A DNA stretch of 64,000 nt from Petrolisthes cinctipes. Taxonomy: Eukaryota; Arthropoda; Malacostraca; Decapoda; Porcellanidae. The stretch covers positions 434,001-498,000 of the forward strand of contig JAWQEG010000488.1 of the NCBI GenBank assembly GCA_033782935.1, written 5' to 3'. Each line of letters begins with the position of its first letter. Positions within the stretch are counted from its first letter, which is position 1. Below are positions 9,237 to 21,010 of the stretch, piece after piece. The notes beneath the pieces were generated by a model, which was given only the letters and a program-made list of their open reading frames with translations, was not told the DNA's origin and did no database searches. Both the position numbers and the translations under genes were made by a program.

Positions 9237-11603
9237 AAAAGTCGATATGTGCATGCATCCTCTGTACCCGTTTATATCTCAAATTCTGGCCCTAAACACC
9301 CGAAAATTCGATATTTTGGGGTCCCAGAACCGATCTGTACATGCCTACTCTGTGTTAGAGTATTTTCAAAATTAAGGCCCAAAACATGCTGAAAATCGAT
9401 ATTTTTGGTGCCCAAAGTCAATATGTGCATGTATCTTCTGTACCCGTTTATATCTCAAATTCAGGCTCAAAACACCCGAAAATTCAATATCTTGGGGTCC
9501 CAGAAGCAATCTGTACATGCCTACTCAGTGCTAGATTATTTTCAAAATATAGGCTAAAAACATGCTACATGCTCAAAACATACTGAAAATCGATATTTTT
9601 GTTGCACAAAAGTCGATATGTGCATGCATCTTCAGTACCCGTTTATATCTCAAATTCAGGCTCAAAACACCCGAAAATTCAATATTTTGGGGTCCCAGAA
9701 GCAATCTGTACATGCCTACACAGTGCTAGAATATTTTCAAAATATAGGCTAAAAACATGCTAAAAATCGATATTATAGGTGCCAAAAAATCTGTATCTCA
9801 AATTCAGTCCCATAACACCCGAAAATTCGATATTTAGAGGTCCCAGAAGGTATCTGTACATGCCTACTCCGTGTTAGAGTATTTTTAAAATACAGGCCAA
9901 AAACATACTGAAAATCGATCTTTTAGGTGCCCAAAAGTCGATATCTTCTGTACCCGTTTATATCTCAAATTCTGGCCCTAAACACCCGAAAACTCGATAT
10001 TTTGGGGTCCCAGAAGTGATCTGTACATGCCTACTCCGTGTTAGAGTATTTTCAAAATTCAGGCCCAAAACATGCTGAAAATCGATATTTTTGGTGCCCA
10101 AAGTCAATATGTGCATGTATCTTCTGTACCCGTTTATATCTCAAATTCAGGCTCAAAACACCCGAAAATTCAATATTTTGGGGTCCCAGAAGCAATCTGT
10201 ACATGCCTACACAGTGCTAGAATATTTTCAAAATATAGGCTAAAAACATGCTAAAAATCGATATTATAGGTGCCAAAAAATCTATATCTCAAATTCAGTC
10301 CCATAACACCCGAAAATTCGATATTTAGAGGTCCCAGAAGGTATCTGTACATGCCTACTCCGTGTTAGAGTATTTTTAAAATACAGGCCAAAAACATACT
10401 GAAAATCGATCTTTTAGGTGCCCAAAAGTCGATATCTTCTGAACCCGTTTATATCTCAAATTCTGGCCCTAAACACCCGAAAACTTGATATTTTGGGGTC
10501 CCAGAAGTGATCTGTACATGCCTACTCCGTGTTAGAGTATTTTCAAAATTCAGGCCCAAAACATGCTGAAAATCGATATTTTTGGTGCCCAAAGTCAATA
10601 TGTGCATGTATCTTCTGTACCCGTTTATATCTCAAATTCAGGCTCAAAACAACCGAAAATTCAATATTTTGGGGTCCCAGAAGCAATCTGTACATGCCTA
10701 CTCAGTGCTAGAATATTTTCAAAATATAGGCTAAAAACATGCTAAAAATCGACATTTTAGGTGCCAAAAAACGATATCTCAAATTCAGTCCCAAAACACC
10801 CGAAAATTCGATATTTAGAGATCCCAGAAGGTATCTGTACATGCCTACTCCGTGTTAGAGTATTTTCAAAATACAGGCCAAAAACATACTGAAAATCTAT
10901 CTTTTAGGTGCCCAAAAGTCGATATGTGCATGCATCTTCTGTACCCGTTTATATCTCAAATTCTGTCCCTAAACACCCGAAAAATCGATATTTTGGGGTC
11001 CCAGAAGCGATCTGTACATGCCTACTCCGTGTTAGAGTATTTTCAAAATACAGGCCCAAAACATGCTGAAAATCGATATTTTTGGTGCCCAAAGTTAATA
11101 TGTGCATGTATCTTCTGTACCCGTTTATATCTGAAATTCAGGCTCACAACACCCGAAAATTCAATATTTTGGGGTCTCAGAAGCAATCTGTACAGTGCTA
11201 GAATATTTTCAAAATATAGGCTAAAAAAATGCTAAAAATCGATCTTTTAGGTGCCAAAAAGTCGATATCTCAAATTCAGTCCCAAAACACCCGAAAATTC
11301 GATATTTAGGGGTCCCAGAAGCGATCTGTACATGCCTACTCCGTGTTAGAGTATTTTCAAAATACATGCTCAAAACATACTGAAAATCGATCTTTTAGGT
11401 GCACAAAAGTCGATATGTGCATGCATCTTCAGTACCCGTTTATATCTCAAATTCAGGCTCAAAACACCCGAAAATTCAATATTTTGGGGTCCCTGAAGCA
11501 ATCTGTACATGCCTACACAGTGCTAGAATATTTTCAAAATATAGGCTAAAAACATGCTAAAAATCGATATTTTAGGTGCCAAAAAATCGATATCTCAAAT
11601 TTA

Positions 11604-11751
11604 GTCCCAAAACACCCGAAAATTCAATATTTTGGGGTCCCAGAAGCAATCTGTACATGCCTACTCAGTGCTAGAATATTTTCAAAATATAGGCTAAAAA
11701 CATGCTAAAAATCGATCTTTTAGGTGCCAAAAACTCGATATCTCATATTCA
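11604..11751 (+). repeat. Lone extra short monomer
   Basis: A 148-bp short monomer follows directly after the short monomer that ends the unit at 11279, so two short monomers sit side by side. It begins TTAGTCCCAAAACACCCG and goes straight into the AATATTTTGGGG form typical of monomer 3. It breaks the 177-176-148 rhythm and probably arose by unequal exchange out of register. Confidence 0.75.
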
Positions 11752-14434
11752 GTCCCAAAACACCCGAAAATTCGATATTTAGGGGTCCCAGAAGCGATCT
11801 GTACATGCCTACTCCGTGTTAGAGTATTTTCAAAATACATGCTCAAAACATACTGAAAATCGATCTTTTAGGTGCACAAAATTCGATATGTGCATGCATC
11901 TTCAGTACCCGTTTATATCTCAAATTCAGGCTCAAAACACTTGAAAATTCAATATTTTGGGGTCCCAGAAGCAATCTGTACATGCCTACTCAGTGTTAGA
12001 GTATTTTCAACATACAGGCCCAAAACATGCTGAAAATCGATATTTTAGATGCCCAAAGTCAATATGTGCATGTATCTTCTGTACCCGTTTATATCTCAAA
12101 TTCAGGCTCAAAACACCCGAAAATTCAATATTTTGGGGTCCCAGAAGCAATCTGTACATGCCTACACAGTGCTAGAATATTTTCAAAATATAGGCTAAAA
12201 ACATGCTAAAAACCGACATTTTAGGTGCCAAAAAATCGATATCTTAAATTCAGTCCCAAAACACCCGAAAATTCGATATTTAGAGGTCCCAGAAGCGATC
12301 TGTACATGCCTACTCCGTGTTAGAGTATTTTCAAAATACATGCTCAAAACATACTGAAAATCGATCTTTTAGGTGCCGAAAAGTCGATATGTGCATGCAT
12401 CTTCTGTACCCGTTTATATCTCAAATTCTGGCCCTAAACACCCGAAAATTCGATATTTTGGGGTCCCAGAAGCGATCTGTACATGCCTACTCCGTGTTAG
12501 AGTATTTTCAAAATTCAGGCCCAAAACATGCTGAAAATCGATATTTTTGGTGCCCAAAGTCAATATGTGCATGTATCTTCTGTACCCGTTTATATCTCAA
12601 ATTCAGGCTCAAAACACCCGAAAATTCAATATTTTGGGGTCCCAGAAGCAATCTGTACATGCCTACTCAGTGCTAGAATATTTTCAAAATATAGGCTAAA
12701 AACATGCTAAAAATCGATCTTTTTGGTGCCAATAAGTCGATATCTCAAATTCAGTCCCAAAACACCCGAAAATTCGATATTTAGGGGTCCCAGAAGCGAT
12801 CTGTACATGCCTACTCCGTGTTAGAGTATTTTCAAAATACATGCTCAAAACATACTGAAAATCGATCTTTTAGGTGCACAAAAGTCGATATGTGCATGCA
12901 TCTTCAGTACCCGTTTATATCTCAAATTCAGGCTCAAAACACCCGAAAATTCAATATTTTGGGGTCCCAGAAGCAATCTGTACATGCCTACTCCGTGTTA
13001 GAGTATTTTTAAAATACAGGCCAAAAACATACTGAAAATCGATCTTTTAGGTGCCCAAAAGTCGATTTGTGCATGCATCTTCTGTACCCGTTTATGTCTC
13101 AAATTCTGGCCCTAATCACCCGAAAATTCGATATTTTGGGGTCCCAGAAGCGATCTGTACATGCCTACTCCGTGTTAGAGTATTTTCAAAATTCAGGCCC
13201 AAAACATGCTGAAAATCGATATTTTTGGTGCCCAAAGTCAATATGTGCATGTATCTTCTGTACCCGTTTATATCTCAAATTCAGGCTCAAAACACCCGAA
13301 AATTCAATATTTTGGGGTCCCAAAAGCAATCTGTACATGCCTACTCAGTGCTAGAATATTTTCAAAATATAGGCTAAAAACATGCTAAAAATCGATCTTT
13401 TAGATGCCAAAAAGTCGATATCTCAAATTCAGTCCCAAAACACCCGAAAATTCGATATTTAGGGGTCCCAGAAGCGATCTGTACATGCCTACTCCGTGGT
13501 AGAGTATTTTCAAAATACATGCTCAAAACATACTGAAAATCGATCTTTTAGGTGCACAAAAGTCGATATGTGCATGCATCTTCAGTACCCGTTTATATCT
13601 CAAATTCAGGCTCAAAACACCCGAAAATTCAATATTTTGGGGTCCCAGAAGCAATCTGTACATGCCTACTCAGTGTTAGAGTATTTTCAACATACAGGCC
13701 CAAAACATGCTGAAAATCGATATTTTAGATGCCCAAAGTCAATATGTGCATGTATCTTCTGTACCCGTTTATATCTCAAAATCAGGCTGAAAACACCCGA
13801 AAATTCAATATTTGGGGGTCCCAGAAGCAATCTGTACATGCCTACACAGTGCTAGAATATTTTCAAAATATAGGCTAAAAACATGCTAAAAATCGACATT
13901 TTAGGTGCCAAAAAATCGATATCTCAAATTCAGTCCCAAAACAGCCGAAAATTCGATATTTAGTGGTCCCAGAAGGTATCTGTACATGCCTACTCCGTGT
14001 TAGAGTATTTTCAAAATACAGGCCAAAAACATACTGAAAATCGATCTTTTAGGTGCCCAAAAGTCGATATGTGCATGCATCTTCTGTACCCGTTTATATC
14101 TCATATTCTGGCCCTAAACACCCGAAAATTCGATATTTTGGGGTCCCAGAAGCAATCTGTACATGCCTACTCCGTGTTAGAGTATTTTCAAAATTCAGGC
14201 CCAAAACATGCTGAAAATCGATATTTTTGGTGCCCAAAGTCAATATGTGCATGTATCTTCTGTACCCGTTTATATCTCAAATTCAGGCTCAAAAACAACC
14301 GAAAATTCAATATTTTGGGGTCCCAGAAGCAATCTGTACATGCCTACTCAGTGCTAGAATATTTTCAAAATATAGGCTAAAAACATGCTAAAAATCGACA
14401 TTTTAGGTGCCAAAAAATCGATATCTCAAATTCA
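11752..14434 (+). repeat. HOR tract 4
   Basis: Units start at 11752, 12253, 12754 (678 bp, with an additional full monomer), 13432 and 13933 (502 bp). The pair 11752-12753 is an early relative of the 1,002-bp block that is amplified at 15,427-19,749; both carry TTCAACATACAGG, CACAAAATTCG and GTGCCGAAAAGTCG. Confidence 0.83.
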
Positions 14435-17400
14435 GTCCCAAAACACCCGAAAATTCGATATTTAGAGGTCCCAGAAGGTATCTGTACATGCCTACTCCGT
14501 GTTAGAGTATTTTCAAAATACAGGCCAAAAACATACTGAAAATCGATCTTTTAGGTGCCCAAAAGTCGATATGTGCATGCATCTTCTGTACCCGTTTATA
14601 TCTCAAATTCTGTCCCTAAACACCCGAAAAATCGATATTATGGGGTCCCAGAAGCGATCTGTACATGCCTACTCCGTGTTAGAGTATTTTCAAAATACAG
14701 GCCCAAAACATGCTGAAAATCGATATTTTTGGTGCCCAAAGTCAATATGTGCATGTATCTTCTGTACCCGTTTATATCTGAAATTCAGGCTCACAACACC
14801 CGAAAATTCAATATTTTGGGGTCTCAGAAGCAATCTGTACAGTGCTAGAATATTTTCAAAATATAGGCTAAAAACATGCTAAAAATCGATCTTTTAGGTG
14901 CCAAAAAGTCGATATCTCAAATTCAGTCCCAAAACACCCGAAAATTCGATATTTAGGGGTCCCAGAAGCGATCTGTACATGCCTACTCCGTGTTAGAGTA
15001 TTTTCAAAATACATGCTCAAAACATACTGAAAATCGATCTTTTAGGTGCACAAAAGTCGATATGTGCATGCATCTTCTGTACCCGTTTATATCTCAAATT
15101 CTGGCCCTAAACACCCGAAAATTCGATATTTTGGGGTCCCAGAAGCGATCTGTACATGCCTACTCCGTGTTAGAGTATTTTCAAAATTCAGGCCCAAAAC
15201 ATGCTGAAAATCGATATTTTTGGTGCCCAAAGTCAATATGTGCATGTATCTTCTGTACCCGTTTATATCTCAAATTCAGGCTCAAAACACCCGAAAATTC
15301 AATATTTTGGGGTCCCAGAAGCAATCTGTACATGCCTACTCAGTGCTAGAATATTTTCAAAATATAGGCTAAAAACATGCTAAAAATCGATCTTTTAGGT
15401 GCCAAAAACTCGATATCTCAAATTCAGTCCCAAAACACCTGAAAATTCGATATTTAGGGGTCCCAGAAGCGATCTGTACATGCCTACTCCGTGTTAGAGT
15501 ATTTTCAAAATACATGCTCAAAACATACTGAAAATCGATCTTTTAGGTGCACAAAATTCGATATGTGCATGCATCTTCAGTACCCGTTTATATCTCAAAT
15601 TCAGGCTCAAAACACTTGAAAATTCAATATTTTGGGGTCCCAGAAGCAATCTGTACATGCCTACTCAGTGTTAGAGTATTTTCAACATACAGGCCCAAAA
15701 CATGCTGAAAATCGATATTTTAGATGCCCAAAGTCAATATGTGCATGTATCTTCTGTACCCGTTTATATCTCAAATTCAGGCTCAAAACACCCGAAAATT
15801 CAATATTTTGGGGTCCCAGAAGCAATCTGTACATGCCTACACAGTGCTAGAATATTTTCAAAATATAGGCTAAAAACATGCTAAAAACCGACATTTTAGG
15901 TGCCAAAAAATCGATATCTTAAATTCAGTCCCAAAACACCCGAAAATTCGATATTTAGAGGTCCCAGAAGCGATCTGTACATGCCTACTCCGTGTTAGAG
16001 TATTTTCAAAATACATGCTCAAAACATACTGAAAATCGATCTTTTAGGTGCCGAAAAGTCGATATGTGCATGCATCTTCTGTACCCGTTTATATCTCAAA
16101 TTCTGGCCCTAAACACCCGAAAATTCGATATTTTGGGGTCCCAGAAGCGATCTGTACATGCCTACTCCGTGTTAGAGTATTTTCAAAATTCAGGCCCAAA
16201 ACATGCTGAAAATCGATATTTTTGGTGCCCAAAGTCAATATGTGCATGTATCTTCTGTACCCGTTTATATCTCAAATTCAGGCTCAAAACACCCGAAAAT
16301 TCAATATTTTGGGGTCCCAGAAGCAATCTGTACATGCCTACTCAGTGCTAGAATATTTTCAAAATATAGGCTAAAAACATGCTAAAAATCGATCTTTTAG
16401 GTGCCAAAAACTCGATATCTCAAATTCAGTCCCAAAACACCTGAAAATTCGATATTTAGGGGTCCCAGAAGCGATCTGTACATGCCTACTCCGTGTTAGA
16501 GTATTTTCAAAATACATGCTCAAAACATACTGAAAATCGATCTTTTAGGTGCACAAAATTCGATATGTGCATGCATCTTCAGTACCCGTTTATATCTCAA
16601 ATTCAGGCTCAAAACACTTGAAAATTCAATATTTTGGGGTCCCAGAAGCAATCTGTACATGCCTACTCAGTGCTAGAATATTTTCAAAATATAGGCTAAA
16701 AACATGCTAAAAATCGACATTTTAGGTGCCAAAAAATCGATATCTCAAATTCAGTCCCAAAACACCCGAAAATTCGATATTTAGAGGTCCCAGAAGGTAT
16801 CTGTACATGCCTACTCCGTGTTAGAGTATTTTCAAAATACAGGCCAAAAACATACTGAAAATCGATCTTTTAGGTGCCCAAAAGTCGATATGTGCATGCA
16901 TCTTCTGTACCCGTTTATATCTCAAATTCTGTCCCTAAACACCCGAAAAATCGATATTATGGGGTCCCAGAAGCGATCTGTACATGCCTACTCCGTGTTA
17001 GAGTATTTTCAAAATACAGGCCCAAAACATGCTGAAAATCGATATTTTTGGTGCCCAAAGTCAATATGTGCATGTATCTTCTGTACCCGTTTATATCTGA
17101 AATTCAGGCTCACAACACCCGAAAATTCAATATTTTGGGGTCTCAGAAGCAATCTGTACAGTGCTAGAATATTTTCAAAATATAGGCTAAAAACATGCTA
17201 AAAATCGATCTTTTAGGTGCCAAAAAGTCGATATCTCAAATTCAGTCCCAAAACACCCGAAAATTCGATATTTAGGGGTCCCAGAAGCGATCTGTACATG
17301 CCTACTCCGTGTTAGAGTATTTTCAAAATACATGCTCAAAACATACTGAAAATCGATCTTTTAGGTGCACAAAAGTCGATATGTGCATGCATCTTCTGTA

Positions 17401-20400
17401 CCCGTTTATATCTCAAATTCTGGCCCTAAACACCCGAAAATTCGATATTTTGGGGTCCCAGAAGCGATCTGTACATGCCTACTCCGTGTTAGAGTATTTT
17501 CAAAATTCAGGCCCAAAACATGCTGAAAATCGATATTTTTGGTGCCCAAAGTCAATATGTGCATGTATCTTCTGTACCCGTTTATATCTCAAATTCAGGC
17601 TCAAAACACCCGAAAATTCAATATTTTGGGGTCCCAGAAGCAATCTGTACATGCCTACTCAGTGCTAGAATATTTTCAAAATATAGGCTAAAAACATGCT
17701 AAAAATCGATCTTTTAGGTGCCAAAAACTCGATATCTCAAATTCAGTCCCAAAACACCTGAAAATTCGATATTTAGGGGTCCCAGAAGCGATCTGTACAT
17801 GCCTACTCCGTGTTAGAGTATTTTCAAAATACATGCTCAAAACATACTGAAAATCGATCTTTTAGGTGCACAAAATTCGATATGTGCATGCATCTTCAGT
17901 ACCCGTTTATATCTCAAATTCAGGCTCAAAACACTTGAAAATTCAATATTTTGGGGTCCCAGAAGCAATCTGTACATGCCTACTCAGTGTTAGAGTATTT
18001 TCAACATACAGGCCCAAAACATGCTGAAAATCGATATTTTAGATGCCCAAAGTCAATATGTGCATGTATCTTCTGTACCCGTTTATATCTCAAATTCAGG
18101 CTCAAAACACCCGAAAATTCAATATTTTGGGGTCCCAGAAGCAATCTGTACATGCCTACACAGTGCTAGAATATTTTCAAAATATAGGCTAAAAACATGC
18201 TAAAAACCGACATTTTAGGTGCCAAAAAATCGATATCTTAAATTCAGTCCCAAAACACCCGAAAATTCGATATTTAGAGGTCCCAGAAGCGATCTGTACA
18301 TGCCTACTCCGTGTTAGAGTATTTTCAAAATACATGCTCAAAACATACTGAAAATCGATCTTTTAGGTGCCGAAAAGTCGATATGTGCATGCATCTTCTG
18401 TACCCGTTTATATCTCAAATTCTGGCCCTAAACACCCGAAAATTCGATATTTTGGGGTCCCAGAAGCGATCTGTACATGCCTACTCCGTGTTAGAGTATT
18501 TTCAAAATTCAGGCCCAAAACATGCTGAAAATCGATATTTTTGGTGCCCAAAGTCAATATGTGCATGTATCTTCTGTACCCGTTTATATCTCAAATTCAG
18601 GCTCAAAACACCCGAAAATTCAATATTTTGGGGTCCCAGAAGCAATCTGTACATGCCTACTCAGTGCTAGAATATTTTCAAAATATAGGCTAAAAACATG
18701 CTAAAAATCGATCTTTTAGGTGCCAAAAACTCGATATCTCAAATTCAGTCCCAAAACACCTGAAAATTCGATATTTAGGGGTCCCAGAAGCGATCTGTAC
18801 ATGCCTACTCCGTGTTAGAGTATTTTCAAAATACATGCTCAAAACATACTGAAAATCGATCTTTTAGGTGCACAAAATTCGATATGTGCATGCATCTTCA
18901 GTACCCGTTTATATCTCAAATTCAGGCTCAAAACACTTGAAAATTCAATATTTTGGGGTCCCAGAAGCAATCTGTACATGCCTACTCAGTGTTAGAGTAT
19001 TTTCAACATACAGGCCCAAAACATGCTGAAAATCGATATTTTAGATGCCCAAAGTCAATATGTGCATGTATCTTCTGTACCCGTTTATATCTCAAATTCA
19101 GGCTCAAAACACCCGAAAATTCAATATTTTGGGGTCCCAGAAGCAATCTGTACATGCCTACACAGTGCTAGAATATTTTCAAAATATAGGCTAAAAACAT
19201 GCTAAAAACCGACATTTTAGGTGCCAAAAAATCGATATCTTAAATTCAGTCCCAAAACACCCGAAAATTCGATATTTAGAGGTCCCAGAAGCGATCTGTA
19301 CATGCCTACTCCGTGTTAGAGTATTTTCAAAATACATGCTCAAAACATACTGAAAATCGATCTTTTAGGTGCCGAAAAGTCGATATGTGCATGCATCTTC
19401 TGTACCCGTTTATATCTCAAATTCTGGCCCTAAACACCCGAAAATTCGATATTTTGGGGTCCCAGAAGCGATCTGTACATGCCTACTCCGTGTTAGAGTA
19501 TTTTCAAAATTCAGGCCCAAAACATGCTGAAAATCGATATTTTTGGTGCCCAAAGTCAATATGTGCATGTATCTTCTGTACCCGTTTATATCTCAAATTC
19601 AGGCTCAAAACACCCGAAAATTCAATATTTTGGGGTCCCAGAAGCAATCTGTACATGCCTACTCAGTGCTAGAATATTTTCAAAATATAGGCTAAAAACA
19701 TGCTAAAAATCGATCTTTTAGGTGCCAAAAAGTCGATATCTCAAATTCAGTCCCAAAACACCCGAAAATTCGATATTTAGGGGTCCCAGAAGCGATCTGT
19801 ACATGCCTACTCCGTGTTAGAGTATTTTCAAAATACATGCTCAAAACATACTGAAAATCGATCTTTTAGGTGCACAAAAGTCGATATGTGCATGCATCTT
19901 CAGTACCCGTTTATATCTCAAATTCAGGCTCAAAACACCCGAAAATTCGATATTTTAGGGTCCCAGAACCAATCTGTACATGCCTACTCCGTGTTAGAGT
20001 ATTTTTAAAATACAGGCCAAAAACATACTGAAAATCGATCTTTTAGGTGCCCAAAAGTCGATTTGTGCATGCATCTTCTGTACCCGTTTATGTCTCAAAT
20101 TCTGGCCCTAATCACCCGAAAATTCGATATTTTGGGGTCCCAGAAGCGATCTGTACATGCCTACTCCGTGTTAGAGTATTTTCAAAATTCAGTCCCAAAA
20201 CATGCTGAAAATCGATATTTTTGGTGCCCAAAGTCAATATGTGCATGTATCTTCTGTACCCGTTTATATCTCAAATTCAGGCTCAAAACACCCGAAAATT
20301 CAATATTTTGGGGTCCCAGAAGCAATCTGTACATGCCTACACAGTTCTAGAATATTTTCAAAATATAGGCTAAAAACATGCTAAAAATCGACATTTTAGG

Positions 20401-20427
20401 TGCCAAAAAATCGATATCTCAAATTCA
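14435..20427 (+). repeat. HOR tract 5: recently amplified 2,319-bp and 1,002-bp blocks
   Basis: Units start at 14435, 14926, 15427, 15928, 16429 (325 bp), 16754, 17245, 17746, 18247, 18748, 19249 and 19750 (678 bp). The sequence from 14,435 to about 16,670 recurs 2,319 bp later, from 16,754 to about 18,990, with rare variants shared throughout (GATATTATGGGG, CTCACAACACC, TTCAACATACAGG, GTGCCGAAAAG). The inner 1,002-bp pair appears at 15,427, 17,746 and 18,748. I saw no differences between these copies in the stretches compared. Confidence 0.87.
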
Positions 20428-21010
20428 GTCCCAAAACAGCCGAAAATTCGATATTTAGAGGTCCCAGAAGGTATCTGTACATGCCTACTCCGTGGTAGAG
20501 TATTTTCAAAATACAGGCCAAAAACATACTGAAAATCGATCTTTTAGGTGCCCAAAAGTCGATATGTGCATGCATCCTCTGTACCCGTTTATATCTCATA
20601 TTCTGGCCCTAAACACCCGAAAATTCGATATTTTGGGGTCCCAGAACCAATCTGTACATGCCTACTCTGTGTTAGAGTATTTTCAAAATTCAGGCCCAAA
20701 ACATGCTGAAAATCGATATTTCTGGTGCCTAAAGTCAATATGTGCATGTATCTTCTGTACCCGTTTATATCTCAAATTCAGGCTCAAAACACCCGAAAAT
20801 TCAATATTTTAGGGTCCCAGAAGCAATCTGTACATGCCTACTCAGTGCTAGAATATTTTTAAAATATAGGCTAAAAACATGCTACATGCTCAAAACATAC
20901 TTAAAATCGATCTTTTAGGTGCACAAAAGTCGATATGTGCATGAATCTTCTGTACCCGTTTATATCTCAAATTCAGGCTCAAAACACCCGAAAATTCAAT
21001 ATTTTGGGGT
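20340..21010 (+). repeat. Segment copied to 27,766-28,436 (offset 7,426 bp), copy 1
   Basis: Variants ACAGTTCTAG, CCGTGGTAGAG, CTCATATTCTGG, AGAACCAATC, GATATTTCTGGTGCC and ATGAATCTTC occur in this order here. The same haplotype recurs 7,426 bp downstream. The two segments are near-identical, though one is followed by a normal second monomer and the other by a shortened unit. Confidence 0.82.

Larger units (their letters stand above)
9108..11751 (+). repeat. HOR tract 3: rearranged units
   Basis: Units start at 9108 (699 bp), 9807 (491), 10298 (490), 10788 (491) and 11279 (325), followed by a lone short monomer at 11604-11751 (148 bp). The first contains a 130-bp deletion join (CATGCTACATGCTC near 9,562-9,575) and a run of six C at 9,231-9,236. 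Units 9807 and 10298 share the 10-bp deletion in monomer 1 and GATATTATAGGTGCC before them, so they look like recent sister copies. No non-satellite sequence was seen. Confidence 0.83.
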
